Of a stretch of 64,000 bases of DNA, positions 49,509 to 63,069 are shown piece after piece. Each line of letters begins with the position of its first letter. Within the stretch, counting starts at the first letter, position 1. This DNA is from Chromobacterium paludis (GTDB lineage Bacteria > Pseudomonadota > Gammaproteobacteria > Burkholderiales > Chromobacteriaceae). The notes beneath the pieces are model-generated. The model had not been told where the DNA came from. It saw only the letters and a list, made by a program, of their open reading frames with translations, and did not search any database. The translations under genes and the position numbers were made by a program. Where the stretch lies: the NCBI RefSeq assembly GCF_008275125.1, contig NZ_CP043473.1, positions 4,154,001 to 4,218,000 on the forward strand, written 5' to 3'.

Positions 49509-49593
49509 CGCCGAGCGCGGGCGCTCGACTATGCTGGAATGAATGGGGCGGGCGCGAGCCGGCCCTGGTCTGCGTCTTTGCGGAGCGCCAAAT

Positions 49594-50505
49594 ATGGCCG
49601 ACCCTTGCCAGGAACCCGATATCGCCGATCGCCTGCTGTCTTTGCAACAAGAAAGCCAGCTGCTGATCGCCCTATTCGACATTCACGACCAGCTGCGCTT
49701 CGCTAATCCGGCTTTTTGCGAGACGTTCGGCGTCGGCGCCGACGAGCGGCTGAGCTGGGAGCAGCTGATGCGGCGAGGATATGAGCAAGGCCACGGCAGC
49801 TGCATCCGCACCGACGATATCGAGGCCTGGATCACCTCGGCGCGCTCGCGGCGCGGCAAGCTGCCGTTTCGCACCTTCGAGGCGGACCTGACCGACGGCC
49901 GCTGGATCTGGATGACGGAGACGGTGCAGGCCGATGGTTGGATGTGGTGCGTGGGCAGCGATATCTCCAGCCTGCACGCGGACGAGCGCGAATTGCGCGT
50001 GGCGCGCGACCTGGCTCAGCGCGCGGCGCTGACCGACGCCTTGACCGGCATCAGCAATCGCGCCCATATCATGAACCATCTGGAAGTGCTGCTGAAGCGC
50101 TCTCCGCCCGCTGGGGCGGTGGCGATTCTGGACCTGGATCATTTCAAGCGCATCAACGACACGCATGGCCACCTGATAGGCGACGAGGTATTGCGCGACT
50201 TCGTGCGGCGCGTCCAGCCCTTGCTCAAGCCCAAGGAGGGCCTGGGGCGCATGGGCGGAGAGGAATTCCTGCTCTTGCTGCCGGACCGCGCGCTGCGCGA
50301 GGCGGAGCTGATGCTGACAGCGCTGCTGGCCGCGGTGGCCCAATCGCGGCCTTTGGCCGACAAGCCGGAATTCTCTTACACCTGCTCCGCTGGACTGACC
50401 CTGCTGCAGAACGGTGACACGGTGGCTGCCGCGCTGGCGCGGGCGGATGACGGCTTGTATCGGGCCAAGGAGGCCGGCCGCAATCGGCTGGTGACTTGGC
50501 TGTGA
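49594..50505 (+). CDS. diguanylate cyclase with N-terminal PAS domain
   Basis: A soluble 303-residue c-di-GMP synthase. A PAS-like sensor spans about 18-125 (LLIALFDIHDQLRFANPAFCETFG, ending GSDISSLHADERELR) and a GGDEF domain follows (about 145-300) with GGEEF at 221-225. Where the inhibitory RxxD site would be, the sequence reads KPKE (212-215), so product inhibition is probably lost. Start at 49594 follows GGAG; the frame to 49543 adds a non-conserved stretch. Ligand of the PAS domain unknown. Confidence 0.85.
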   Translation: MADPCQEPDIADRLLSLQQESQLLIALFDIHDQLRFANPAFCETFGVGADERLSWEQLMRRGYEQGHGSCIRTDDIEAWITSARSRRGKLPFRTFEADLTDGRWIWMTETVQADGWMWCVGSDISSLHADERELRVARDLAQRAALTDALTGISNRAHIMNHLEVLLKRSPPAGAVAILDLDHFKRINDTHGHLIGDEVLRDFVRRVQPLLKPKEGLGRMGGEEFLLLLPDRALREAELMLTALLAAVAQSRPLADKPEFSYTCSAGLTLLQNGDTVAAALARADDGLYRAKEAGRNRLVTWL

Positions 50506-50521
50506 GGCGCGGGGAGGCATG

Positions 50522-50548
50522 AAAAAAGGCGGGATCGCTCCCGCCTTT
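50522..50548 (-). terminator. bidirectional terminator between diguanylate cyclase and decarboxylase genes
   Basis: AAAGGCGGGA/TCCCGCCTTT stem with a 4-nt loop. The minus strand has six T, so it is strongest for the decarboxylase gene. Confidence 0.85.
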
Positions 50549-50567
50549 GTCGTTTCTACCGTTCGGC

Positions 50568-52826
50568 TTATTGCTTGACGCAATCCACGCAGTAAACCTT
50601 GCGGCCTTGCACTTCCACCGCCACCAGGCCATGGACGTCGGTTTCGAAGCCCGGCAGCTCGCGGTTGAAGGCCTGGGCGAAGCGCAGGTAGTCGACGATG
50701 GTCTTGTTGAAGCGCTCGCCTGGAATCAGCAACGGGATGCCCGGCGGGTACGGCGTCAGCAGCACCGCGGTGACGCGGCCTTCCAGCTGTTCCACCGGCA
50801 CGCGCTCGATCTCGCGGTGGGCCATTTTGGCGAAGGCGTCGGCCGGGCGCATGGCCGGCTCCATGTCGGACAGGTAGATGTCCGTGGTCAGCCGTGCCAC
50901 GTCGTGCTTGGCGTACAGGCCGTGGATGCGCTGGCATAGGTCTTGCAGGCCCACGCGCTCGTACTGCGGATGCTTGGCGACGAACTCAGGCATCACGCGC
51001 CACATCGGCTGGTTCTTGTCGAAATCGTCCTTGAACTGTTGCAGCAGCGAGATCAGCGTGTTCCAGCGGCCCTTGGTGATGCCGATGGTGAACATGATGA
51101 AGAAGCTGTACAGACCGGTCTTTTCCACCACCACGCCGTGCTCGGTCAGGTACTTGGTGACGATGGCGGCCGGGATGCCCATTTCCTCGAAGCTGCCGTC
51201 CACGTCCAGGCCCGGCGTCAGCACGGTGGCCTTGATCGGGTCCAGCATGTTGAAGCCTTCCTCGATGCCGGCGAAGCCGTGCCAGCGCTCGTCGGGGCGC
51301 AGGGTCCAGTCGGCCTGGTCGCAGATGCCGTCGTCGGACAGGTCGTCCGGCCCCCATACGCTGAACCACCAGTCGCGGCCGTACTCATCGTCCACCTTGC
51401 GCATGGCGCGGCGGAACTCCATCGCCTCCACCAAGGATTCTTCCACCAGCGATTGGCCGCCCGGCTGTTCCATCATCGCGGCGGCCACGTCGCAGCTGGC
51501 GATGATCGAGTATTGCGGGCTGGTCGAGGTGTGCATCAGGTAGGCCTCGTTGAACCAGGCGGTGTCCAGCTGGCGGTTCTGCGGGTCTTGCACCAGGATT
51601 TGCGAGGCCTGGCTGATGCCGGCCAACAGCTTGTGGGTGGATTGGGTGGAGAAGATCAGGCTGTCTTCGCAACGCGGACGGCCCTCGCCTATGGCGTGGA
51701 AGTCGCGATAGAAGTCATGGAAGCTGGCGTGCGGCAGCCAGGCTTCGTCGAAGTGCAGCGTGTCCACCTCGCCGTCCAGCAAGCCCTTGATCTCTTCGAC
51801 GTTGTATAGGATGCCGTCGTAGGTGGACTGGGTCAGCGTCAGGATGCGCGGCTTGCGGTTGGGGTGCTTCTCCAGCATCTCGCGCGCGAACGGGTTGGCC
51901 AGGATCTTCTTCTTGATGGTGTCCGGCTGGAATTCGGATTTCGGGATCGGGCCGATGATGCCGTAGTGGTTGCGCGTCGGCATCAGGAACACCGGGATGG
52001 CGCCGGTCATGATGATGGCGTGCAGGTTGGACTTGTGGCAGTTGCGGTCCACCAGCACGATGTCGCCGGCGGCGACGCAGCTGTGCCAGACGATTTTGTT
52101 CGAGGTGGAGGTGCCGTTGGTGACGAAGAACAGGTGGTCGGCGTTGAAGATGCGCGCGGCATTGCGCTCGGACGCCGCCACCGGGCCGGTGTGGTCCAGC
52201 AGCTGGCCCAGCTCGTCCACCGCGTTGCAGACGTCGGCGCGCAGCATGTTCTCGCCGAAGAACTGATGGAACATCTGGCCCACCGGGCTCTTCAGGAAGG
52301 CCACGCCGCCGGAGTGGCCGGGGCAGTGCCAGGAGTAGGAGCCGTCGTAGGCGTAGTCCACCAGCGCGCGGAAGAACGGCGGCGCCAGGTTGTCCAGGTA
52401 GCTCTTGGCCTCGCGGATGATGTGGCGGGCCACGAATTCCGGCGTGTCCTCATGCATGTGGATGAAGCCGTGCAGCTCGCGCAGGATGTCGTTGGGGATG
52501 TGGCGCGCGGTGCGGGTCTCGCCGTACAAGTAGACCGGGATGTCCGGGTTGCGGCGGCGGATTTCGGCGACGAAGCCGTACAGATTACCCAGCGCCTGCT
52601 GCGCGGTGTCTTCTGTTTGGAATTCCTCGTCGTCTATCGACAGGATGAAGCCGGCGGCGCGGCTCTGCTGCTGGGCGAAGGAGGTGAGATCGCCGTAGCT
52701 GGTGTAGCCGATCACGCTCATGCCTTCCGCCTCCATGGCGGCGGCCAGTTCGCGGATGCCGGAGCCGCTGGTGTTTTCCGAGCGGAAATCCTCGTCGATG
52801 ATCACGATGGGGAAGTGAAAACGCAT
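50568..52826 (-). CDS. Orn/Lys/Arg decarboxylase, fold-type I PLP
   Basis: A 752-residue decarboxylase of the large bacterial lysine/arginine/ornithine group. The N-terminal wing domain starts MRFHFPIVIIDEDFRSENTS; the core has HCPGHSGGVAFLKSPVGQMFHQFFGE, TNGTSTSNKIVWHS, HFDEAWLPHASFHDFY and the PLP lysine K399 in STQSTHKLLAG. It closely resembles Pseudomonas LdcA-type enzymes in length and motifs. Which amino acid it uses cannot be decided. It would produce cadaverine, agmatine or putrescine and consume protons. The upstream 275 bp form an unusual leader. Confidence 0.87.
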   Translation of the reverse strand: MRFHFPIVIIDEDFRSENTSGSGIRELAAAMEAEGMSVIGYTSYGDLTSFAQQQSRAAGFILSIDDEEFQTEDTAQQALGNLYGFVAEIRRRNPDIPVYLYGETRTARHIPNDILRELHGFIHMHEDTPEFVARHIIREAKSYLDNLAPPFFRALVDYAYDGSYSWHCPGHSGGVAFLKSPVGQMFHQFFGENMLRADVCNAVDELGQLLDHTGPVAASERNAARIFNADHLFFVTNGTSTSNKIVWHSCVAAGDIVLVDRNCHKSNLHAIIMTGAIPVFLMPTRNHYGIIGPIPKSEFQPDTIKKKILANPFAREMLEKHPNRKPRILTLTQSTYDGILYNVEEIKGLLDGEVDTLHFDEAWLPHASFHDFYRDFHAIGEGRPRCEDSLIFSTQSTHKLLAGISQASQILVQDPQNRQLDTAWFNEAYLMHTSTSPQYSIIASCDVAAAMMEQPGGQSLVEESLVEAMEFRRAMRKVDDEYGRDWWFSVWGPDDLSDDGICDQADWTLRPDERWHGFAGIEEGFNMLDPIKATVLTPGLDVDGSFEEMGIPAAIVTKYLTEHGVVVEKTGLYSFFIMFTIGITKGRWNTLISLLQQFKDDFDKNQPMWRVMPEFVAKHPQYERVGLQDLCQRIHGLYAKHDVARLTTDIYLSDMEPAMRPADAFAKMAHREIERVPVEQLEGRVTAVLLTPYPPGIPLLIPGERFNKTIVDYLRFAQAFNRELPGFETDVHGLVAVEVQGRKVYCVDCVKQ

Positions 52827-52853
52827 ACCTGAGTCCTTAGTTGCTTTAACTCG

Positions 52854-52904
52854 GACACTGCGGCGGGGTCGGGTGGCGTCACCGGACCATGCCGTGGCAG
52901 TGTC
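52854..52904 (-). promoter_or_regulatory. 51-nt hairpin in the decarboxylase leader
   Basis: On the minus-strand transcript an 8-bp outer stem GACACTGC/GCAGTGTC closes over inner pairs GGC/GCC, GGTC/GACC and GGTG/CACC. It begins one base after the stop codon of the Arg-rich frame and ends 27 bases before the decarboxylase start. It has no T run, so it is not a simple terminator; it could control ribosome loading or Rho access. Confidence 0.6.
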
Positions 52905-52905
52905 G

Positions 52906-53100
52906 CTAGGTGCGCGTGGGGCGCAGATCTGTACGCACGGTGGAAGAACGAGTCTTCGCCGCCGCCCTGGAGGCTGGCCTTGAGGCGCGAATAAAACGGG
53001 GCGCTTTGCGCCGCGGTCCGTACCTGGCGACCTGTGGTCGCTTCACGTCAGCCGGCCTGGAGAACATCCCAAGAAAGCGCGCATTGTAGACCTTTTGCAT
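52906..53100 (-). CDS. Arg-rich leader ORF upstream of decarboxylase (candidate)
   Basis: A 64-codon frame, ATG at 53100, TAG at 52908-52906. It encodes 14 Arg and 4 Lys, including PRRKAPR. No strong Shine-Dalgarno; a -10-like TACAAT overlaps the first codons, so translation may begin at an internal ATG (codon 12) or GTG (codon 19). It contains a terminator-like hairpin (52990-53015) and ends against the 51-nt hairpin. High GC can produce Arg-rich chance frames, so translation is unproven. Confidence 0.35.
   Translation of the reverse strand: MQKVYNARFLGMFSRPADVKRPQVARYGPRRKAPRFIRASRPASRAAAKTRSSTVRTDLRPTRT
52990..53015 (-). terminator. attenuator-like hairpin inside the leader ORF
   Basis: On the minus strand GGCGC-AAA-GCGCC, with two further flanking pairs beyond a C-C mismatch, is followed directly by TTTTATT. 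The stem is short but GC-only. The codons across it include Arg-Arg-Lys. It could act as a conditional terminator for the decarboxylase gene. Confidence 0.4.
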
Positions 53101-53211
53101 GGCGTGTTGTGCTGCGATGCGGCAGGCATGAAAAAAATTTGCCTAGCGGCGGGCGGTGGAGGAAAAGCTCGGCTCCGGCATGGCGCGGGAGTGGGGGGTA
53201 AGCGGCTGTTT

Positions 53212-54726
53212 TTATTGCGGCTCCCGGTGGTTGTCGCGGTTGGGCGCCGCATCGTTTCCAGCCGCATCCGACTGTTGTTTTTTTTGCCGCTTTGTTCGAT
53301 AGAGGCTGAGGGATTTGACCACTGTGGCCAGGCCGGCGCTAGCCAGCAACAGGGTAAGCGGCGCTGCCGCCAGCCAAGGGAAATAGGCGATGGCCAGGGC
53401 CAGCAGGCACAGGGCGAGGCCGATGCTGAGAAAAGCCGGCGCCTCGCTGCTTTCCACGCTGCGGCTGCCATGCACCACCGCGCCCAGCATATCGCCCAGG
53501 CGAGCGGCCTGGCGCGCGGCGGCGCTGGCGCCGCTCAGCGCCCGCTCCCTGGTGGAGCCGGGACGCCGTTTCTCCTGGCGCACCGGGGTGGGCACCGGGC
53601 GGCGGCGCGTCGGCTTGAGCACGATCTCGGTGGCCTGCTCCAGGTCCAGCAGGAAGCGCTCCGCCAGCTGCGAGGCCAGGCTTTCGTCTTCCAAGGCGAT
53701 GTCCAGTTCGCGGTTGACCAGCCAGCTGGACAAATTCAGATTGGTGGAGCCGATGCGCGCCCAGCGGCCATCAGCCACCGCCGTCTTGGCGTGAATCATC
53801 GGGCCGTCCCATTCGAACACGCGCACGCCAGCCTCCAGCAGCGAGCGGTACTGGGTGCGGGAGATGGTGGCGATCCAGCGGATATCGCTGGATCGCGGCA
53901 CTAGCAGCCGCACGTCCACGCCGTCGCGGGCGGCTTGCTGCAGCGCGGACAAGTAGAGGCTGGTGGCCATGAAATACGCATCGGTCAGCCACAGCGTGCT
54001 GCGGGCAAAGCTGGCCACCAGCAAGTCCAGCCGCATCATGCGCGCGGTGGACGGGGTGGTGGCGATCAGCCGCGCCGCCGTTTCGCCGCAAGCTTGGGTA
54101 TCGGCGGGTTCCAGCCAGCGCGGCTCCAGCGGCGCGCCGCAGCAGGCCCAGCTATCGGCGAACGCCGCCAGCGCCGGCGCCAGCAGCGGACCGCGCAAAG
54201 CCAGGCCGGTATCGCGCCACGGCGCCAGTCCTTTGTCCGGCGCGCCCCGCCAGCTTTGACTGATGCACAGGCCGGAGACGAACAGCTCGCGCCTATCGAC
54301 GATGATCATCTTGCGATGGTTGCGGCCCAGCAGGCTGAGTCCGCCGCTCAGGCTGGGCGGATGATAGGCGCGCACCTGGGCGCCGGCTTCCTGAAGCGGC
54401 TTGAAGAAGCTCGATAAATGAGAGCGCCAACTGCCTAGCCAGTCATAGAGTAGACAAACTTGGATGCCTTGCTTTGCTTTTTCTATAAGGATTTCACGAA
54501 TCTTAAAGCCAAATTGATCATTGGCGAAGATATACATTTCGATCAGGATGGAATCCTGGCTGGCGGCGAGCGCTTTTTCCCAGGCGGGGAAGTTATCCGC
54601 GCTGTCGTACAGCAGCGCTACCTGGTTTCCGGTGATCAGTGGCGCGCCGGCTGAGCGCGACAAGGCCTGTTCCGCCAGCTGGCGGACGAATTGCAAGGTC
54701 TGTAGGGACTGCTCGTCTCGGTTCAT
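53212..54726 (-). CDS. cardiolipin synthase-like phospholipase D protein
   Basis: A 504-residue protein with two HKD motifs: HRKMIIVD (H137, K139, D144) and HAKTAVAD (H312, K314, D319), with the following GSTNLNLSS. This is the layout of cardiolipin synthases (ClsB/ClsC type) that join phosphatidylglycerols. Unusually, a basic linker after about 390 leads to two C-terminal hydrophobic segments (about 430-475), so it is likely anchored by its C terminus. It ends with a charged tail. Substrate inferred from family only. Confidence 0.78.
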   Translation of the reverse strand: MNRDEQSLQTLQFVRQLAEQALSRSAGAPLITGNQVALLYDSADNFPAWEKALAASQDSILIEMYIFANDQFGFKIREILIEKAKQGIQVCLLYDWLGSWRSHLSSFFKPLQEAGAQVRAYHPPSLSGGLSLLGRNHRKMIIVDRRELFVSGLCISQSWRGAPDKGLAPWRDTGLALRGPLLAPALAAFADSWACCGAPLEPRWLEPADTQACGETAARLIATTPSTARMMRLDLLVASFARSTLWLTDAYFMATSLYLSALQQAARDGVDVRLLVPRSSDIRWIATISRTQYRSLLEAGVRVFEWDGPMIHAKTAVADGRWARIGSTNLNLSSWLVNRELDIALEDESLASQLAERFLLDLEQATEIVLKPTRRRPVPTPVRQEKRRPGSTRERALSGASAAARQAARLGDMLGAVVHGSRSVESSEAPAFLSIGLALCLLALAIAYFPWLAAAPLTLLLASAGLATVVKSLSLYRTKRQKKQQSDAAGNDAAPNRDNHREPQ

Positions 54727-54855
54727 TTGCGCTTAGGAATATTGTTTGACAAAATTCAAAATACAGTTCATTTCCAGGTTTTGTATCAAATAAAACCGCC
54801 TAAACCCTGTCGTATTTTTGAAAATTTTCGTCTCATTAAAACAAAAAAACGACCA

Positions 54856-54879
54856 ATATGTAGTAGTGAAATTACATAT
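54856..54879. promoter_or_regulatory. inverted repeat in the cls-gltB intergenic region
   Basis: ATATGTA and TACATAT arms 10 bp apart, in a very AT-rich stretch between the divergent cls-like and gltB genes. Candidate operator for either; no known motif match. Confidence 0.3.
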
Positions 54880-54932
54880 CAAAAACAATAGATTGCGCAT
54901 CAAATGACTGAAATCAAATGATTGTTGCGCCG

Positions 54933-54950
54933 CCGCAAGCGCGCTTGCGG
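54933..54950. promoter_or_regulatory. 18-bp perfect palindrome overlapping the gltB -35
   Basis: CCGCAAGC-GC-GCTTGCGG is a perfect palindrome that includes the -35 hexamer of the gltB promoter. Placement suggests a repressor or activator site. The regulator is unknown. Confidence 0.45.
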
Positions 54951-54974
54951 TTGTTGCGATCTTGCCCGTAGAAT
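54945..54974 (+). promoter_or_regulatory. candidate promoter of gltB
   Basis: TTGCGG (54945-54950), 18-bp spacer, TAGAAT (54969-54974). Expected start near 54981, about 30 nt before the gltB ATG. Confidence 0.45.
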
Positions 54975-55010
54975 CGGATGCATCACTACAAAGTATAAAC
55001 GGGCCGAGAA

Positions 55011-60940
<5,930 letters not shown>

Positions 60941-61261
60941 TGGCGAGCGCGGAGTGCCTGAGACTGTGCTGCGCTTAACGGTTTATACCGCAAGCAAGCT
61001 TAACCCACTGCCACTCGCGCGTTGTTTTGTGCATGCGAATTGAAGAGTAAGTGTAGGAGCGTGTACGATCAGCGTGCCCAAACCTGGGGTGGATGTTTTA
61101 GGCAAGCCTGGTGATGTAGGCCTCTTGGCATCGCATTGGGTATAATGTTCAAGTTCTTACAGAACAATTTTGTTGAGTTCAAGATATTGTCTAGCTGCGG
61201 TGTAAATGGTTTTTTCCCTATACTTATGCAATAAATCATTTTGGAGTGATGTTTCTATTTT
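60941..61261. other. intergenic region at the start of the polysaccharide locus
   Basis: About 320 bp with no convincing gene and falling GC. A TATAAT at 61141-61146 is the best -10, with a poor -35; it would give a leader of about 115 nt before the MarR-type gene. No clear ops/JUMPstart element or terminator is seen after gltD. Confidence 0.5.
61141..61146 (+). promoter_or_regulatory. -10 element upstream of EPS regulator gene (candidate)
   Basis: Perfect TATAAT, preceded by GGG; no good -35 at the usual distance, so strength is uncertain. Likely promoter of the MarR-manC-fcl unit. Confidence 0.4.
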
Positions 61262-61627
61262 ATGATAAGCCGCCAAGCAAGACTGCAGGAAGATACATAC
61301 TTTAGGATTATGCGTATCCTGCAAGAAAATCCTGATCTTACTCAGCGTGAGTTGGCTGAAAGGTTGGGTATAAGCGTAGGAGGGTTGAATTATTGCCTGA
61401 AGAGTCTGATGGAAAAGGGGTTGGTGAAAATGAAAAACTTCGCTCACTCCAAGAATAAATTTGGTTACATCTATGTGCTCACTCCAAGTGGTATAGCTGA
61501 AAAGACGGCCCTTGCTCAGCAGTTCTTGCAGCGGAAAATGGATGAGTATGAGGCGCTGAGGTTTGAAATTGAGGCGCTCAAATTGGAAATGGGGAGTCTT
61601 GGTGAAAAGGAATTCAATACCGCATGA
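61262..61627 (+). CDS. EPS-associated MarR-family transcriptional regulator
   Basis: A 121-residue winged-HTH protein of the type that opens exopolysaccharide clusters. HTH region: FRIMRILQENPDLTQRELAERLGISVGGLNYCLKSL (about 14-49), with a wing VLTPSGIAEKTALAQQFLQRK and a C-terminal coiled coil. It probably controls the following sugar-nucleotide genes, whose manC ATG overlaps its stop by 4 bp. Low-GC codon use. GGAG lies about 17 bp upstream of the start, a bit far. Confidence 0.82.
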   Translation: MISRQARLQEDTYFRIMRILQENPDLTQRELAERLGISVGGLNYCLKSLMEKGLVKMKNFAHSKNKFGYIYVLTPSGIAEKTALAQQFLQRKMDEYEALRFEIEALKLEMGSLGEKEFNTA

Positions 61628-63069
61628 TTAATGTAACTCCAGTAATTCTTTGTGGTGGCTCTGGTACGCGCTTGTGGCCTCTTTCTCGAACTGGCTTCCC
61701 AAAACAGTTTTTATGCCTGACAGGTAGCGAAAGCTTGTTCCAGCAAGCAGTTCAACGCCTGTCAGGTTTGGCTAGTGCCGATATGCAGCTTGCCCCACCA
61801 TTGATCGTGGCAGGGGAGGATCATCGTTTTTTGGCGGCGCAGCAATTGCGTGAAATCGGTATCGAGTTGGGGAGTGCCTTGCTTGAGCCTGTTGGTCGTA
61901 ACACCGCACCGGCGCTTACTTTGGCTGCATTGGCGGCGACGGAGGAAGGTCATGACCCGGTACTGGTTGTCACCCCGGCCGATCAGACGGTAAGCGACTT
62001 CGACGCGTTCGTGGTAGCGACGCAGACTGCGATTAAAGAAGCGGCGAACGGTGCGATCGTGATTCTGGGAGTGACGCCTGATCGTCCAGAAACGGGTTAC
62101 GGTTATATTCAGATGGACAACGCCGCTGGAGGTATCCAAGCACGGACTGTCCTGCGTTTCGTCGAAAAACCGGATGCGCAAACTGCCCAAGGTTATCTGG
62201 AAGAGGGAGGTTATTTCTGGAATGCGGGCATGTTTGTGCTCAAAGCCTCAGTGTGGCTGAACGCTCTTGAGACATTTCGGCCGGCTATTCTAGCCAAAAC
62301 ACGTTTAGCTTGGTCTAAGCGTTCGACGGATGCGCAATTCGTTAGACCAGGCAAAGATGAGTTTGCCGGGATTCCAGCTGAATCCGTGGATTACGCTGCG
62401 ATAGAACACTGTCCCGGAAGCGCTTTCCCCATCAAAATGGTGCCGCTCGATGCCGGCTGGAGTGACCTGGGGGCATGGGATGCAGTTTGGGAGGTTCTAT
62501 CTAAAGACGAGAACGGTAATGCCCACGTCGGTGATGTGCTAACCATTGGTAGCTGTAATACACTCGTTCATGCAACCAGCCGGTTGGTGAGCTTGGTTGG
62601 CGTAGAGAACATCATTGTCGTTGAAACCTCGGATGCTGTGCTGGTCGCCAATAAATCGTGCAGCCAGGATGTCAAGCATATCGTCAGCGGACTCCAGAAG
62701 CAAAAGCGCGAAGAGTACGCATTGCATCGAAAAGTCCACCGACCTTGGGGTTGGTACGACAGTATCGACGAAGGCGGGCGCTTCAAGGTCAAGCGGATTC
62801 AGGTCAAACCCAAAGCTAGCCTCAGCCTGCAAAAACATCACCATCGGGCAGAACACTGGATCGTTGTAAAAGGTACGGCTGAGATTACCAATGGCGATCA
62901 AGTTATCCTCTTGACAGAAAACCAGTCGACATACATTCCACTGGGGGAAGTCCATCGTTTGGCCAACCCTGGTACTATACCGTTAGAAATTATTGAAGTG
63001 CAGTCGGGAAGTTACTTGGGTGAGGACGATATAGTTCGATTTGAAGATAATTATGGAAGAACTGTCTAA
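61624..63069 (+). CDS. manC: mannose-1-phosphate guanylyltransferase/mannose-6-phosphate isomerase
   Basis: Bifunctional type II enzyme: makes GDP-mannose and interconverts fructose-6- and mannose-6-phosphate. The 481-residue protein has the nucleotidyltransferase signature GGSGTRLWPLSRTGFPKQFL (11-30), FVEKPD (about 178), and a C-terminal cupin isomerase domain (RPWGWYDSIDEGGRFKVKRI; QKHHHRAEHWIVVKG; GEVHRLANPG). Sits before fcl, consistent with GDP-L-fucose or related sugar synthesis for a surface polysaccharide. Confidence 0.94.
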   Translation: MINVTPVILCGGSGTRLWPLSRTGFPKQFLCLTGSESLFQQAVQRLSGLASADMQLAPPLIVAGEDHRFLAAQQLREIGIELGSALLEPVGRNTAPALTLAALAATEEGHDPVLVVTPADQTVSDFDAFVVATQTAIKEAANGAIVILGVTPDRPETGYGYIQMDNAAGGIQARTVLRFVEKPDAQTAQGYLEEGGYFWNAGMFVLKASVWLNALETFRPAILAKTRLAWSKRSTDAQFVRPGKDEFAGIPAESVDYAAIEHCPGSAFPIKMVPLDAGWSDLGAWDAVWEVLSKDENGNAHVGDVLTIGSCNTLVHATSRLVSLVGVENIIVVETSDAVLVANKSCSQDVKHIVSGLQKQKREEYALHRKVHRPWGWYDSIDEGGRFKVKRIQVKPKASLSLQKHHHRAEHWIVVKGTAEITNGDQVILLTENQSTYIPLGEVHRLANPGTIPLEIIEVQSGSYLGEDDIVRFEDNYGRTV

